DNA of 44,528 nucleotides from an uncultured Bacteroidales bacterium (GCA_902784475.1 CACZUX010000022.1:1-44528), one strand, 5' to 3'. Shown: positions 18,104 through 25,550, counted from the stretch's first letter. Notes: generated from the letters alone by a model not told the origin. A program made the numbers and translations.

Positions 18104-18576
18104 ATCTGTAGTCTTTCTTTTAGTTTGTCTCGTCCGCGGGAGAGCTGTTTCTTCACGGCGTCCTCCGACGAATCGGTGATAGCCGCTATCTCCCTGATGT
18201 CATATCCGTTGAGGTAATAGAGCGTGATGGCTGAACGCTCTTTGGGCGGTAGCGTACGCAAGGCCAGATAAAGGCTCTGGTGCTCGAAAGCGCTGTCGGC
18301 CCCGCCGTCTCCCGCCAGCGTTCGGACATCATCGATGCTCTCCGTCGTGCGCAGACTGGCCTTGTGGTTGAGGAAGGTGTTGTGGGCAATCTTGAACAGC
18401 CACGAACGGAAACGCCCCTTGTCCTGATAGCCGGCCGAAGAGAGATAGGCCTTCACCAGCGCATCCTGCGCCAGATCGTCGGCCTCGCTCCTGTTGCCGC
18501 AGCAGAGGGCGAGCAAGAAACCTCTGAGAGACTCCTGCTCGCACTCCACCTGCGATATGAATTCTTCGCGTGTCAC
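18100..18576 (-). CDS. ECF-type RNA polymerase sigma factor
   Basis: 158 aa, GTG start. Region 2 (about 25-75: SEADDLAQDALVKAYLSS, GRFRSWLFKIAHNTFLNH) binds the -10-like element and core RNAP; region 4 (about 105-155: LPPKERSAITLYYLNGYDIREIA, then DAVKKQLSRGRDKLKERL) is the HTH for the -35-like element. Middle gene of a three-gene unit, 4 bp after the upstream membrane gene and overlapping the downstream one. The regulon cannot be read. Confidence 0.92.
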   Translation of the reverse strand: MTREEFISQVECEQESLRGFLLALCCGNRSEADDLAQDALVKAYLSSAGYQDKGRFRSWLFKIAHNTFLNHKASLRTTESIDDVRTLAGDGGADSAFEHQSLYLALRTLPPKERSAITLYYLNGYDIREIAAITDSSEDAVKKQLSRGRDKLKERLQI

Positions 18577-18580
18577 TTGT

Positions 18581-19042
18581 TTACACCTGCTTCAACAGTT
18601 GATTCTGCTCTGCCTCAATCTCCTTTGCTAAAAATTTCTTGCCGACAGCATAATTGACGAGGAAGGCGATGCCTATGGCAAAGATGCTACCTCCCAACCA
18701 GTATTGCATGGCAAGGTCTTTAGTAGAAGTTCCACCTTTGAAGTCAAGGAAAAGACCGATGGCCATACAACTTAAACCTACTAACGAGATAATTCCTCCC
18801 CAAAGCAATTTATTCAACAGTTTTTCCTTCAGAAGTTTCTTTTGCGGAGCCATCTTTTTGAGCAAATCCTCAACGTCCGTCTCTTTGTTCTTCTCGATAG
18901 CAGACAATACAATCTGGGTGCGCTGGTTCGCCTCATTGATTTTCTTGCGGTTGTTCAGCCATACGATTAAAACGGGAAGTACAACAATAGCGATGATAAA
19001 AATGATCTTAACGATCGACTCCATTAGAACAACGTAATTCAT
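18581..19042 (-). CDS. Membrane protein, DUF6249-like
   Basis: 153 aa. N-terminal membrane segment (about 10-29: IVKIIFIIAIVVLPVLIVWL), a charged, coiled-coil-like middle (30-75), then two further segments (LLWGGIISLVGLSCMAIGLFL; YWLGGSIFAIGIAFLVNY). Such three-helix proteins sit with ECF sigma genes in Bacteroidetes and may sense an envelope signal. A TACTTTTG -7-like box lies at 19135-19142, upstream. The family name is from general recall of similar proteins, not a search. Confidence 0.6.
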   Translation of the reverse strand: MNYVVLMESIVKIIFIIAIVVLPVLIVWLNNRKKINEANQRTQIVLSAIEKNKETDVEDLLKKMAPQKKLLKEKLLNKLLWGGIISLVGLSCMAIGLFLDFKGGTSTKDLAMQYWLGGSIFAIGIAFLVNYAVGKKFLAKEIEAEQNQLLKQV

Positions 19043-19209
19043 AGTCTTGTTTTTTATTGGTTTATACTTTTGTTTTCTCGACCCTGGTCACTAACATAAC
19101 AAGTCAGAAAGACAAAAGGTGACGTCTCATACGACAAAAGTACAAAAAAGTTTTTGATTCTCACGCACAAAAGCCGTAAAAACCGCCATCAATTTGCCTG
19201 GAATTTACC

Positions 19210-19237
19210 CACGCAAATTACGCAAGCAAACAAATTA
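19210..19237 (+). repeat. ACGCAAATTACGCAAGC-type dispersed repeat, copy 2
   Basis: Exact core ACGCAAATTACGCAAGC followed by AAACAAATTA. Confidence 0.7.
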
Positions 19238-19262
19238 AAAATTGCGGAACAAAAAAAACTCA

Positions 19263-19345
19263 CGAAAACCCTGGCTCGACTCAAACGATCGATCGGGCCA
19301 GCTCAAACGATCGATTGAGGTGACTCACACGATTTTTGGGGTCGC
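19263..19345. repeat. 22-bp tandem array, second copy
   Basis: Units start at 19280, 19302 and 19324, 22 bp apart. It matches 17552-17631 at 78 of 80 positions. Two further CTC-led starts at 19362 and 19384 are also 22 bp apart but off register. Confidence 0.85.
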
Positions 19346-19389
19346 AATTATTGCCGATTTTCTCCAATTGATTACAGATTTTACTCACG

Positions 19390-19623
19390 CTAGCTACGCA
19401 ACATCTCACAGAGTTTATCCTCTCTGATGACCTTGGGGGCAGCCTTTCCTGCCAGCACCAAAACCTTCTTGCCATTGCGGTAGACGTGAAGCTGTCGCGA
19501 ACGGACTACGGCTGTCAGCTCCGGATCATCCTGCATGGCTATCCACAGATGATGATAGGCCCCACCTTCCTCAAACAGTTTCCTTTGCAGGTGCGAGCAC
19601 ATATTGGTCGTATCAATGGTCAT
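19390..19623 (-). CDS. Small conserved-looking protein of unknown function
   Basis: 77 aa. Starts with ATG and is preceded by a full consensus promoter (TTTG 19694-19697, 19 bp, TATCTTTG 19667-19674), which supports a real gene. N-terminal CSHLQRKLFEEGGAYHHLWIAMQDDPELTAVV, then a basic strand-rich part (RQLHVYRNGKKVLVLAGKAAPKVIRED). No family recognised. The 3' end sits beside repeat DNA, so it could be a 3'-truncated version of a longer protein. Confidence 0.5.
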   Translation of the reverse strand: MTIDTTNMCSHLQRKLFEEGGAYHHLWIAMQDDPELTAVVRSRQLHVYRNGKKVLVLAGKAAPKVIREDKLCEMLRS

Positions 19624-19666
19624 TATATTCTGTCAAACAACTTTTTCCTGTTCATCTTTTCCGAGA

Positions 19667-19697
19667 CAAAGATACAAAATATTCTTTAACCGGCAAA
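19667..19697 (-). promoter_or_regulatory. Consensus promoter of the 77-residue ORF
   Basis: Minus strand TTTG-N19-TATCTTTG. Confidence 0.75.
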
Positions 19698-19750
19698 ATG
19701 TTCTGTCAAAACTACTCTATTTTTCCGGATAACTACAAAAAAAGTTTTGG

Positions 19751-19778
19751 ATAACTATGCAGTAAAAATTGGAAGGGC
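19751..19778. repeat. 28-bp direct repeat, right copy
   Basis: Matches 16791-16818 at 26 of 28 positions; abuts the terminator below. Confidence 0.75.
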
Positions 19779-19779
19779 C

Positions 19780-19815
19780 AAAAGAAAAGCGCCCGCAGTT
19801 TATGTCTGCAGGCGC
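19780..19815 (-). terminator. Intrinsic terminator downstream of the EcsC gene
   Basis: On the minus strand GCGCCTGCAG and CTGCGGGCGC pair (10 bp, 7-nt loop; 19789-19798 with 19806-19815), followed by TTTTCTTTT. Both stem arms are identical to the terminator at 1853-1886. Confidence 0.85.
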
Positions 19816-19974
19816 GAAAGAGTATGGTGAATATATCATTTGAACGATAATACCCTTATTCCAAAGATTATACGTACTTATTTTTGCTCAATATCATATT
19901 TTATTGGAAACAAGGGCACCTATAAGGTGCAGACAGCACATATACGCCCCATTTGACTTTATATAATCAACATT

Positions 19975-20805
19975 TTAGTTTTCATATACAATTTTGTCAT
20001 TTTCCAAAAGCCATCTTTCTTGATATGCTCTTCTGGTTGCCCATGCAACATCATTGAGAAATGCAATATTCAATGCACCCCCAACACCAGCCCCTATAAC
20101 AGGTATAGACTGCATGGCTTTTCTCCTAGTAATATTGATACCTAATTGCCTTGCCAGACTCCTTATGGTCATTATAAGAGCTTCAATTCCCAACTTGTTT
20201 TCTGCGGCTTTCTCTGCCATCTTCTTCCAAGTTACACTTGCAACAGTTTTGTTTATTACTTGTAAAGTTGATATTGAAGCAACTTTCTCTTTTACAGAAT
20301 TGGAACCCGCTGCCGATAATATACCATATACAAATTGCTTATCTGTCTGTGTGATACAATCATATCCATAACACAAACCTATCTTATGAATAACTCGCAA
20401 ACTCATTGTAACCAAAGATGGAATATCTACAATTAAACCTGGAAGTCCAAAATAACCTGTCGCAGCTCCTTCTGCTGCAGCAACACCATTAGCCCAATTA
20501 TGAACGTTGTTCGCTAATTTATCCGACAGTTGCAGATCCTTATGGCGCAATTCTTCTATATTATCAACACCTCCATCACACTTGATATCATTTGAATCTG
20601 TTAACAAATCAGCAAACCCATCAAATGCCGTTAATGCACCTTGGATAGCTTTAGGAGGAACGATCTTACCAATCAGCCATGATACAGGTTTCAGTACACC
20701 ATTGATTGTCTGCGACACGACACTCGGTTCTTCATTTTGCCACTTAATAATCTGCTCATACTCATTGTACTCGTATGACGTCATTTGCTCTTTTTTTGCT
20801 TCCAT
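19975..20805 (-). CDS. EcsC-family membrane-associated protein
   Basis: 276 aa. The helical, glycine-rich layout with GLPGLIVDIPSLVTMSLRVIHKIG, then QSIPVIGAGVGGALNIAFLNDVA near the C-terminus, is the EcsC family signature (two-helix hairpin membrane segments with Pro/Gly turns). The name comes from B. subtilis EcsC; biochemical function is unknown for the family. AT-rich compared with core genes. It follows candidate RNA B by about 90 bp and ends in the shared-type terminator. Genes of related style (small glycine-rich membrane protein, DUF6140) lie upstream on the same strand. Confidence 0.75.
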   Translation of the reverse strand: MEAKKEQMTSYEYNEYEQIIKWQNEEPSVVSQTINGVLKPVSWLIGKIVPPKAIQGALTAFDGFADLLTDSNDIKCDGGVDNIEELRHKDLQLSDKLANNVHNWANGVAAAEGAATGYFGLPGLIVDIPSLVTMSLRVIHKIGLCYGYDCITQTDKQFVYGILSAAGSNSVKEKVASISTLQVINKTVASVTWKKMAEKAAENKLGIEALIMTIRSLARQLGINITRRKAMQSIPVIGAGVGGALNIAFLNDVAWATRRAYQERWLLENDKIVYEN

Positions 20806-20893
20806 TTTGTAGAATTTTATATATTTAACATTTATCGTATATTATTATCCTATTCTATCTACTTTCATATAATTAGACTTTCATTCGTTTCAT

Positions 20894-21036
20894 AAAAAGA
20901 GGCACGGCCTCCATCACCGTGGTATCTAGGCACCGCCAAGCGCCCGGCCCCTACAGCAACAGTAGTCCGTGCCTGTAAGCACGAACACTGGCTGTCTGTC
21001 TTCGGGGCGTAAACATGCACTCTCTCAGCGCAGAAC
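20894..21036 (-). ncRNA. Candidate structured RNA B, ending in a U-run
   Basis: Minus strand. The 8-bp stem AGGCACGG/CCGTGCCT (20967-20974 with 20900-20907) encloses a GC-rich, multi-hairpin core, and is followed by TCTTTTT. Its 5' arm can instead pair upstream: GTTCGTGC with GCACGGAC (20979-20986 with 20965-20972, 6-nt loop), so two stems compete for the same segment, as in attenuators. A TATCTTTG -7 box lies 8 bp before the proposed start. GC content is far above the flanks. It could be a free small RNA or a leader of the EcsC gene. No known family recognised. Confidence 0.55.
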
Positions 21037-21043
21037 TTCAACG

Positions 21044-21051
21044 CAAAGATA
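21044..21051 (-). promoter_or_regulatory. -7 box for candidate RNA B
   Basis: TATCTTTG on the minus strand; -33 element poor. Confidence 0.5.
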
Positions 21052-21167
21052 AACATATTTTCCGAAAAACGCTTCATCAAGCACGGACTTTCTAATATAA
21101 ATGCCGAAAAATGTCTATTTCTTCATAATAATATCATACACAATCTACCCAATAACAGCTGCCGTAC

Positions 21168-21716
21168 TTATTTCTTATACGACTTCTTGGCTTCGTTGAT
21201 AAAGTTCTTGATTTTCGACTTGTCTTTCAGAAAATCATTGATCGCCTTGGAGATGTCGTCAATGGTGAATGAGCCGCCCTTCTTCTCGGCCAGCGCACTC
21301 AAAGCACTCAGATATACCCAGCCTGAAGCCAAGGTGATGGCGTACAGCGTTGCAGACATTATCACAGCACCGCCGATTGTTCCGATTCCGGGAATAAGCT
21401 TCATCGCACTGGCAATTCCGCTCATGGCTGCGTAGCTGGCAAGATTCGTGGCAACACCGGACCCGATGGACTTCATCATGTTGTCGCCAAAGGGAATGCC
21501 AAGCTTGTTGTTGATTCTGACGTACATCCCCCAAATGGTGGCAGCACCGGCAGCGACGTCTGCCCCGGGGATGGGTATCCAGGCTGAGCCGACGGCTAAC
21601 TTACTATGCAGCTTTACGACATCAGCAATGGCTCGCGGCAAGTTATTGTCTGCCGTCTTATCCAAATGTTTCACCAACTCAAATGCGGCCTCCAAAAGTT
21701 TTTTGTCAATATCCAT
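21168..21716 (-). CDS. Glycine-rich membrane-associated protein (DUF697-like)
   Basis: 182 aa. Residues about 40-140 are repeated hydrophobic, Gly/Ala-rich stretches with turns (WIPIPGADVAAGAATIWGMY, IGSGVATNLASYAAMSGIAS, LIPGIGTIGGAVIMSATLYA), resembling DUF697/YcjF-type hairpin segments; the C-terminal 45 residues are Lys-rich and probably cytoplasmic. It lies 21 bp after the DUF6140 gene, so it is likely in the same operon. Function unknown; the family name is by resemblance only. Confidence 0.6.
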   Translation of the reverse strand: MDIDKKLLEAAFELVKHLDKTADNNLPRAIADVVKLHSKLAVGSAWIPIPGADVAAGAATIWGMYVRINNKLGIPFGDNMMKSIGSGVATNLASYAAMSGIASAMKLIPGIGTIGGAVIMSATLYAITLASGWVYLSALSALAEKKGGSFTIDDISKAINDFLKDKSKIKNFINEAKKSYKK

Positions 21717-21737
21717 AATATTATTATTTAAAGTTAG

Positions 21738-21959
21738 TTACCCTATTCTGTCCACTCTCAAATAGACTCCGTTCAAAGCGCCGGCCTTCTTAATGTCGAC
21801 GCCATAGATGCGCATGAAGGCATCTACCACCACCTGACCTCCGTTCGTGTGAACGGGGTCGTTCAGAGACTGAGTCGCTACCTCTACCTGCATTCCCGGA
21901 TCAAGAACAATGCCGTTGGTACGAACTTTCTTCGTTACCGTAATTCTAAATAGTGCCAT
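21738..21959 (-). CDS. DUF6140-like small protein
   Basis: 73 aa. The pattern ALFRITVTKKVRTNGIVLDPGMQVEV, then a conserved-looking AFMRIYGVDIKKAGALNGVYLRV end, resembles small Bacteroidetes proteins of the DUF6140 family, probably a compact beta domain. No signal peptide. Lies between the acidic 92-residue gene (19 bp) and the glycine-rich gene (21 bp), so all three are likely cotranscribed. Confidence 0.6.
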   Translation of the reverse strand: MALFRITVTKKVRTNGIVLDPGMQVEVATQSLNDPVHTNGGQVVVDAFMRIYGVDIKKAGALNGVYLRVDRIG

Positions 21960-21978
21960 ACATTATATATTTTATAGT

Positions 21979-22257
21979 TTAACTCCGAACACTAACAATA
22001 ATGGAATGGTCTTCCCAATAGTACGAACCGCCCCACTCTCTCACAGCATCAGCAACGACATTTTCGGCATCTTCGTCCCAGTTGTCAGGAATGCTGTCAT
22101 CGAAGCTCGTAACATCAAACGTCACTTCGCAAATGCCGTAGCGAACACCGTCTTTTGTCTCTATGTAACTCTCTGTGTCATACGGAATCTCATAATCCAT
22201 GCCGTCCAGAGCCTCTTCGATATCGTTCTCCAGCTCTCGCAAATCTTCCTTGTTCAT
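21979..22257 (-). CDS. Acidic 92-residue protein, first gene of the minus-strand cluster
   Basis: 92 aa from the ATG at 22257; upstream codons in the frame cross the promoter. It is rich in Asp/Glu (NKEDLRELENDIEEALDGMDYEIPYDTE), with a SFDDSIPDNWDEDAENVVADAVREWGGSYYW centre. No membrane segment and no known domain. It starts a unit with the DUF6140-like and glycine-rich genes, and is divergent from the 468-residue gene. Confidence 0.65.
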   Translation of the reverse strand: MNKEDLRELENDIEEALDGMDYEIPYDTESYIETKDGVRYGICEVTFDVTSFDDSIPDNWDEDAENVVADAVREWGGSYYWEDHSIIVSVRS

Positions 22258-22431
22258 AATTGTAACATTTAGAATTAATACTCTATTTCGCTTATCTCGT
22301 CGCAAAAATAGCAATTAGAACTAAGCATTTGAGTGCTCAAAGAAAAATGTTATCGTCTTCGAGAAAAAATCACGCCGGTTTCGTAGAATTTTACGAAATG
22401 TTGATTATCTTTGTAACACAAAAATAAGGAT
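22258..22431. promoter_or_regulatory. Divergent promoter region with two palindromes
   Basis: Towards the right: TATCTTTG (22406-22413) for the 468-residue gene, with TTTCGTA-N6-TACGAAA (22379-22398) 7 bp upstream of it, overlapping the -33/spacer zone. Towards the left: TATTTTTG on the minus strand (22303-22310). The second palindrome TTTGAGTGCTCAAA (22328-22341) lies between the two. These are probable operators for a shared regulator. Confidence 0.6.
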
Positions 22432-23838
22432 ATGGAGAAGACAGATAAGAAAAAAAGTATAAAAGATTACCTCCACACAATAGAACGCACGAGGTTGCTG
22501 AGAAACACCTCAGAAGAGCTCGGCGAACTGGTCGGATTTTCTATCGCCAAAGGTAACGGTCTTGCGAGAATGGGCGGAAAGTCACCCTTTATCAAGGACG
22601 CCATTTTCAGGGAGTTGGCATACATTGTCTATCAAGAAACAGAACTCGACCTTCAGGAGGTGCTCGATGTTTATGACGAAGCAGACAGCATCTGCGAGGA
22701 TATGAAAAAACCGACAGATCCGGCCTCCTTCTGCCGAAACCTCGTGCGATACTTCTATGCGGAAGGAGAGGCCACTGACGACATCAAACCTTATATCGAT
22801 GACATCCAGCCGAAGCACATCCCAATCCTCGTTCTGTTGATGCTCAAGCTGTTGCCGAGATGCTCCGCAAAGGGCGGAGACATAAGCCAGGATGAGATCA
22901 AAGAGAACTACCTGACCCTCTTCGACTGGATGACAGATATCGTCAAAGAGAATGCTATACTGCAAGAGCTGCCCATGCTGGCCATAATGAAAGAAAAGGT
23001 CAGAGACGATGCCGACATCATGTGCAGGATACATCTCATTTACACAACGAACCTTATCTTGAATGCGTACGGCGTACTCTCTACAAAAGAACGCGCCGGC
23101 ATCAGCAACACGATTTTACAGGAAAACCGATTTGACCCGGAGATAGAAGGACTTTGGGTTGAAAACGATGCGACAACAGTCTTCTGGCTGTTTGAAAGAA
23201 TCGTCAACGGATACCATCTCTATCGTTACCAGTTGAACAGCAAACGCAAAGTGTTGATGTTCACAAAATACTTTATGATATTCCAGCACTACGAGAAAAA
23301 CGAAGAAGCAACCGTTATCCATCCTCAAACCGCACAATATCTGGTGACAGGCAAGAAGATACCCAATAGACTAATTGCACACCTCGACTTCCAAAAGGAA
23401 GCAAACGACTGCAATGAGCGGGAAGTTACACTCTCTTTCAGTCCGCAAGCATCTTGCGGAAGCTGGTTCAAACTGAAGCATCTCAAGCGCAGCATCAACG
23501 AGACCTCATTCCGGAAGATGTTGGAACAATATGAGCAGATTGACAGTAATCCCGACGATGACTACACCTTCACCATCGCTTTGGCTGCAATCACCCACGA
23601 ACATCTCTACATACACAAGGACGGAAAAAGCTACTACAAAGTACCCAAATCGACAGACGATCTTTTGAGCAACATCGGCATCGACAGTAACGTAGGCGTA
23701 TTGGAATTCAGCAAAACAGCAGACGGACATTCAACAACCTACCTTGGTTTTGACGATGTCAGTCTGTATTACGACGTCAGCACTCCGGAGGCAATGGCCG
23801 AACATCAGATAGAGATTGTGGACAATATCGTTGTTTGA
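22432..23838 (+). CDS. Uncharacterised 468-residue protein divergent from the EcsC cluster
   Basis: 468 aa, cytoplasmic (no signal peptide or membrane segment). Residues about 1-75 (RTRLLRNTSEELGELVGFSI, then PFIKDAIFRELAYIVYQETELDL) look like a helix-turn-helix module. The middle is helical (PILVLLMLKLLPRC, LFDWMTDIVKENAIL); the C-terminal half is beta-rich. No enzyme motif recognised. The divergent arrangement and two intervening palindromes make it a possible regulator or sensor of the acidic/DUF6140/glycine-rich/EcsC genes. It could equally be an effector. Confidence 0.6.
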   Translation: MEKTDKKKSIKDYLHTIERTRLLRNTSEELGELVGFSIAKGNGLARMGGKSPFIKDAIFRELAYIVYQETELDLQEVLDVYDEADSICEDMKKPTDPASFCRNLVRYFYAEGEATDDIKPYIDDIQPKHIPILVLLMLKLLPRCSAKGGDISQDEIKENYLTLFDWMTDIVKENAILQELPMLAIMKEKVRDDADIMCRIHLIYTTNLILNAYGVLSTKERAGISNTILQENRFDPEIEGLWVENDATTVFWLFERIVNGYHLYRYQLNSKRKVLMFTKYFMIFQHYEKNEEATVIHPQTAQYLVTGKKIPNRLIAHLDFQKEANDCNEREVTLSFSPQASCGSWFKLKHLKRSINETSFRKMLEQYEQIDSNPDDDYTFTIALAAITHEHLYIHKDGKSYYKVPKSTDDLLSNIGIDSNVGVLEFSKTADGHSTTYLGFDDVSLYYDVSTPEAMAEHQIEIVDNIVV

Positions 23839-23904
23839 ATTCCGCCCGTAATTTGCTTAAAAAAATGTTCATGAAGCTTCGCTCCATAGACATTTCTCAC
23901 GCTC

Positions 23905-23933
23905 GGCAGAGATCAAGCGAGCTAGTCTCTGCC
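23905..23933. repeat. Inverted repeat downstream of the 468-residue gene
   Basis: GGCAGAGA (23905-23912) and TCTCTGCC (23926-23933), a perfect 8-bp inverted repeat with a 13-nt loop. It lacks a T-run, so it is not a classic intrinsic terminator. A dispersed ACGCAAATTACGCAAGC copy follows at 23952-23980. Confidence 0.55.
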
Positions 23934-23951
23934 CTCACTTACTCGAAATGC

Positions 23952-23980
23952 TCACGCAAATTACGCAAGCAAGCAAATTA
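23952..23980 (+). repeat. ACGCAAATTACGCAAGC-type dispersed repeat, copy 3
   Basis: Exact core followed by AAGCAAATTA. Confidence 0.75.
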
Positions 23981-24017
23981 CGGTTTTGTGTCTTTTCCTA
24001 AGACGGTTGACAGTTCA

Positions 24018-24812
24018 CTACTGCCCTACATACCGGTCCATGGCGTCATTCACTTGGAGCATCCACTCCGGAAGTTTGGCGTTGGCGTTGGCAATCAACT
24101 CTTCGGGCATCTCACGATAAAAAGCGTATGCCATCGGGCCGGAAATGGCAGCAAGTGTATCTGCATCGCCACCCAAAGAAATGGCCAGCTTGAGACAATC
24201 AACATAGTCCTCGCTCTCCAGGAAGCAGATGAGCGCCGCAGGAATCGTCTTCTGGCAGGTTTCGTCAAAGCCGTAGTGCGACTTGATGTCGGCATACGAC
24301 AGCGCAGCCCAGTCCGGATAGTATTCGTCCAACACATGACGGCGGATGTAGTCCTTATCCCTGCCCTGCATCCCATAGAAGATGGCAAGAGCCGTAGCGA
24401 CAGCGCCCTTGATGCCCTCGGGATGGTCGTGCGTGGGAAGTGCGGTGCGGGTGGCCAGCTCGATGCACTCTTCCACACTTTTTGCCATAAAACCCGCTGC
24501 GGAGACGCGCATGCCGCTGCCGTTGCCGTAGGAATGATAAGACGGCTGCAACTCACGCGCCGAGAGCCACCGGGCAAAACGTCCGCCAAAGCCCCGGAAG
24601 AAGTCCGCGCGGCATCTGGTCCACAGCGTCTCGGCCATATCCAGGCCCTTCAGCAAGGCTTCGGCACAGGCAAAGGTGCAGACGGTGTCGTCGGTATAGG
24701 TGTTGGACGGCAGAAGGAGGTTGACGGCATCGTAGTCCTTGGTCCTTCCGTGAAACTCGTAAGGCATGCCGGCGATGTCGCCGATGGCAGCACTAAGCAA
24801 CAGGTTTTTCAT
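24018..24812 (-). CDS. ADP-ribosylglycohydrolase family protein
   Basis: 264 aa. The N-terminus LSAAIGDIAGMPYEFH and the YTDDTVC segment supply the metal-binding residues; the late GGDADTLAAISG motif (about 214-225) supplies the second metal site. The family splits ADP-ribose from proteins (for example DraG) or hydrolyses free ADP-ribosyl compounds. It begins 20 bp after the Nudix/NrtR-like stop and is evidently the second gene of that operon. Confidence 0.9.
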   Translation of the reverse strand: MKNLLLSAAIGDIAGMPYEFHGRTKDYDAVNLLLPSNTYTDDTVCTFACAEALLKGLDMAETLWTRCRADFFRGFGGRFARWLSARELQPSYHSYGNGSGMRVSAAGFMAKSVEECIELATRTALPTHDHPEGIKGAVATALAIFYGMQGRDKDYIRRHVLDEYYPDWAALSYADIKSHYGFDETCQKTIPAALICFLESEDYVDCLKLAISLGGDADTLAAISGPMAYAFYREMPEELIANANAKLPEWMLQVNDAMDRYVGQ

Positions 24813-24832
24813 GGGTTCAGATCTCCTCTCAT

Positions 24833-25525
24833 TCAGAACTCCAGACGGAATCCTTTTTGTTTTAACTCGTTATAACTCTCTTCGTTGAAGCTGTAAAGAC
24901 GGGCCTCACGCCTGGGTGTGGGCCAGACGGTTTCGTCCTGCTGCGTGAGGATGTTGAAGTGCAGCATCTTCTTGGCGAAGTTGCTTCGGTCGAAGTGCAC
25001 GTCCAGGATGGCCTCATAGAGGTTCTGCAGCTGCTTCAGCGTGAACTTCTCGGGCAGAAGCTCAAAGCCTATCGGCTCGAAATGGATGCGTTCGCGGAGG
25101 CGCTTCAAAGCGGCCCTCAGTATTCTGTCGTGGTCGAAGGCCAGCTGCGGCACTTCGTCCAGAGCAAACCACCCGGCCTTCGCCGCATCGTCTCCGGCCT
25201 TCACATCCTGAATGCGCACCAGAGCGTAGTAAGCGACGGTGATGACGCGCTCTCTGGGGTCGCGATTCGGATCGCTGAAGGTGTGAAACTGCTCGATGTA
25301 GGCACCCGTAAGCCCCGTCTCCTCTTTCAGCTCACGCAGCGCACCCTCTTCGCACGACTCATCCATCTTGACGAAACCGCCCGGAAACGCCCACTTCCCC
25401 TTGTAGGGCTCCAAGCCTCTCTCGACGAGCAACACCTGCAGCTTTGTGCCGTCGAAACCGAAGATCACACAATCGGCAGTGACCGAGGGGTGCGGGTATT
25501 TGTAAGAGTACATTTTTGCTTCCAT
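24833..25525 (-). CDS. NrtR-like Nudix protein with winged-helix C-terminus
   Basis: 230 aa from the ATG at 25525 (next in-frame ATG at 25513; upstream codons overlap the promoter). The N-terminal Nudix domain has a full Nudix box: G, five residues, E, seven residues, RELKEETGL (near residues 50-75), so it should hydrolyse a nucleoside-diphosphate compound such as ADP-ribose. The C-terminal part (about 150-225: PEKFTLKQLQNLYEAILD, RSNFAKKM, RLYSFNEESYNELKQKGFRL) is the winged helix of the NrtR/AraR type. NrtR regulators sense ADP-ribose-like ligands or sugars. Operonic with the ADP-ribosylglycohydrolase. Two GGTAAA(T/A)TTTACAC sites bracket its promoter. Confidence 0.85.
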   Translation of the reverse strand: MEAKMYSYKYPHPSVTADCVIFGFDGTKLQVLLVERGLEPYKGKWAFPGGFVKMDESCEEGALRELKEETGLTGAYIEQFHTFSDPNRDPRERVITVAYYALVRIQDVKAGDDAAKAGWFALDEVPQLAFDHDRILRAALKRLRERIHFEPIGFELLPEKFTLKQLQNLYEAILDVHFDRSNFAKKMLHFNILTQQDETVWPTPRREARLYSFNEESYNELKQKGFRLEF

Positions 25526-25536
25526 TTTCTCTCTTT

Positions 25537-25550
25537 GGTAAATTTTACAC
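25537..25550. promoter_or_regulatory. Operator site 1 at the Nudix/NrtR-like promoter
   Basis: GGTAAATTTTACAC, containing GTAAA-N-TTTAC, just downstream of the -7 box and over the expected transcription start. Confidence 0.7.

Larger units (their letters stand above)
19043..19389. other. Spacer upstream of the ECF operon
   Basis: Contains a -7-like box for the ECF operon (19135-19142), a copy of the ACGCAAATTACGCAAGC dispersed repeat (19210-19237), and the 22-bp array copy (19263-19345). No gene. Confidence 0.55.
19624..19974. other. Spacer with promoter, 28-bp repeat and terminator
   Basis: Holds the 77-residue ORF promoter, the right 28-bp direct repeat, the shared-type terminator, and about 160 bp of AT-rich DNA between the EcsC stop and its terminator. 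A GGTGC-led hairpin is possible near 19915-19930. No gene seen. Confidence 0.6.
20806..21167. other. Spacer containing candidate RNA B and its promoter
   Basis: The only notable content is candidate RNA B (20894-21036) and its -7 box. A 71-codon frame across it (20865-21080) has no coding character. Confidence 0.6.

Noticed and set aside
20865-21080. 71-codon minus-strand frame
   Set aside because: Overlaps candidate RNA B exactly; its composition follows the RNA stems, not a protein.
23905-23933. Intrinsic terminator of the 468-residue gene
   Set aside because: The stem is perfect but no T-run follows on either strand.
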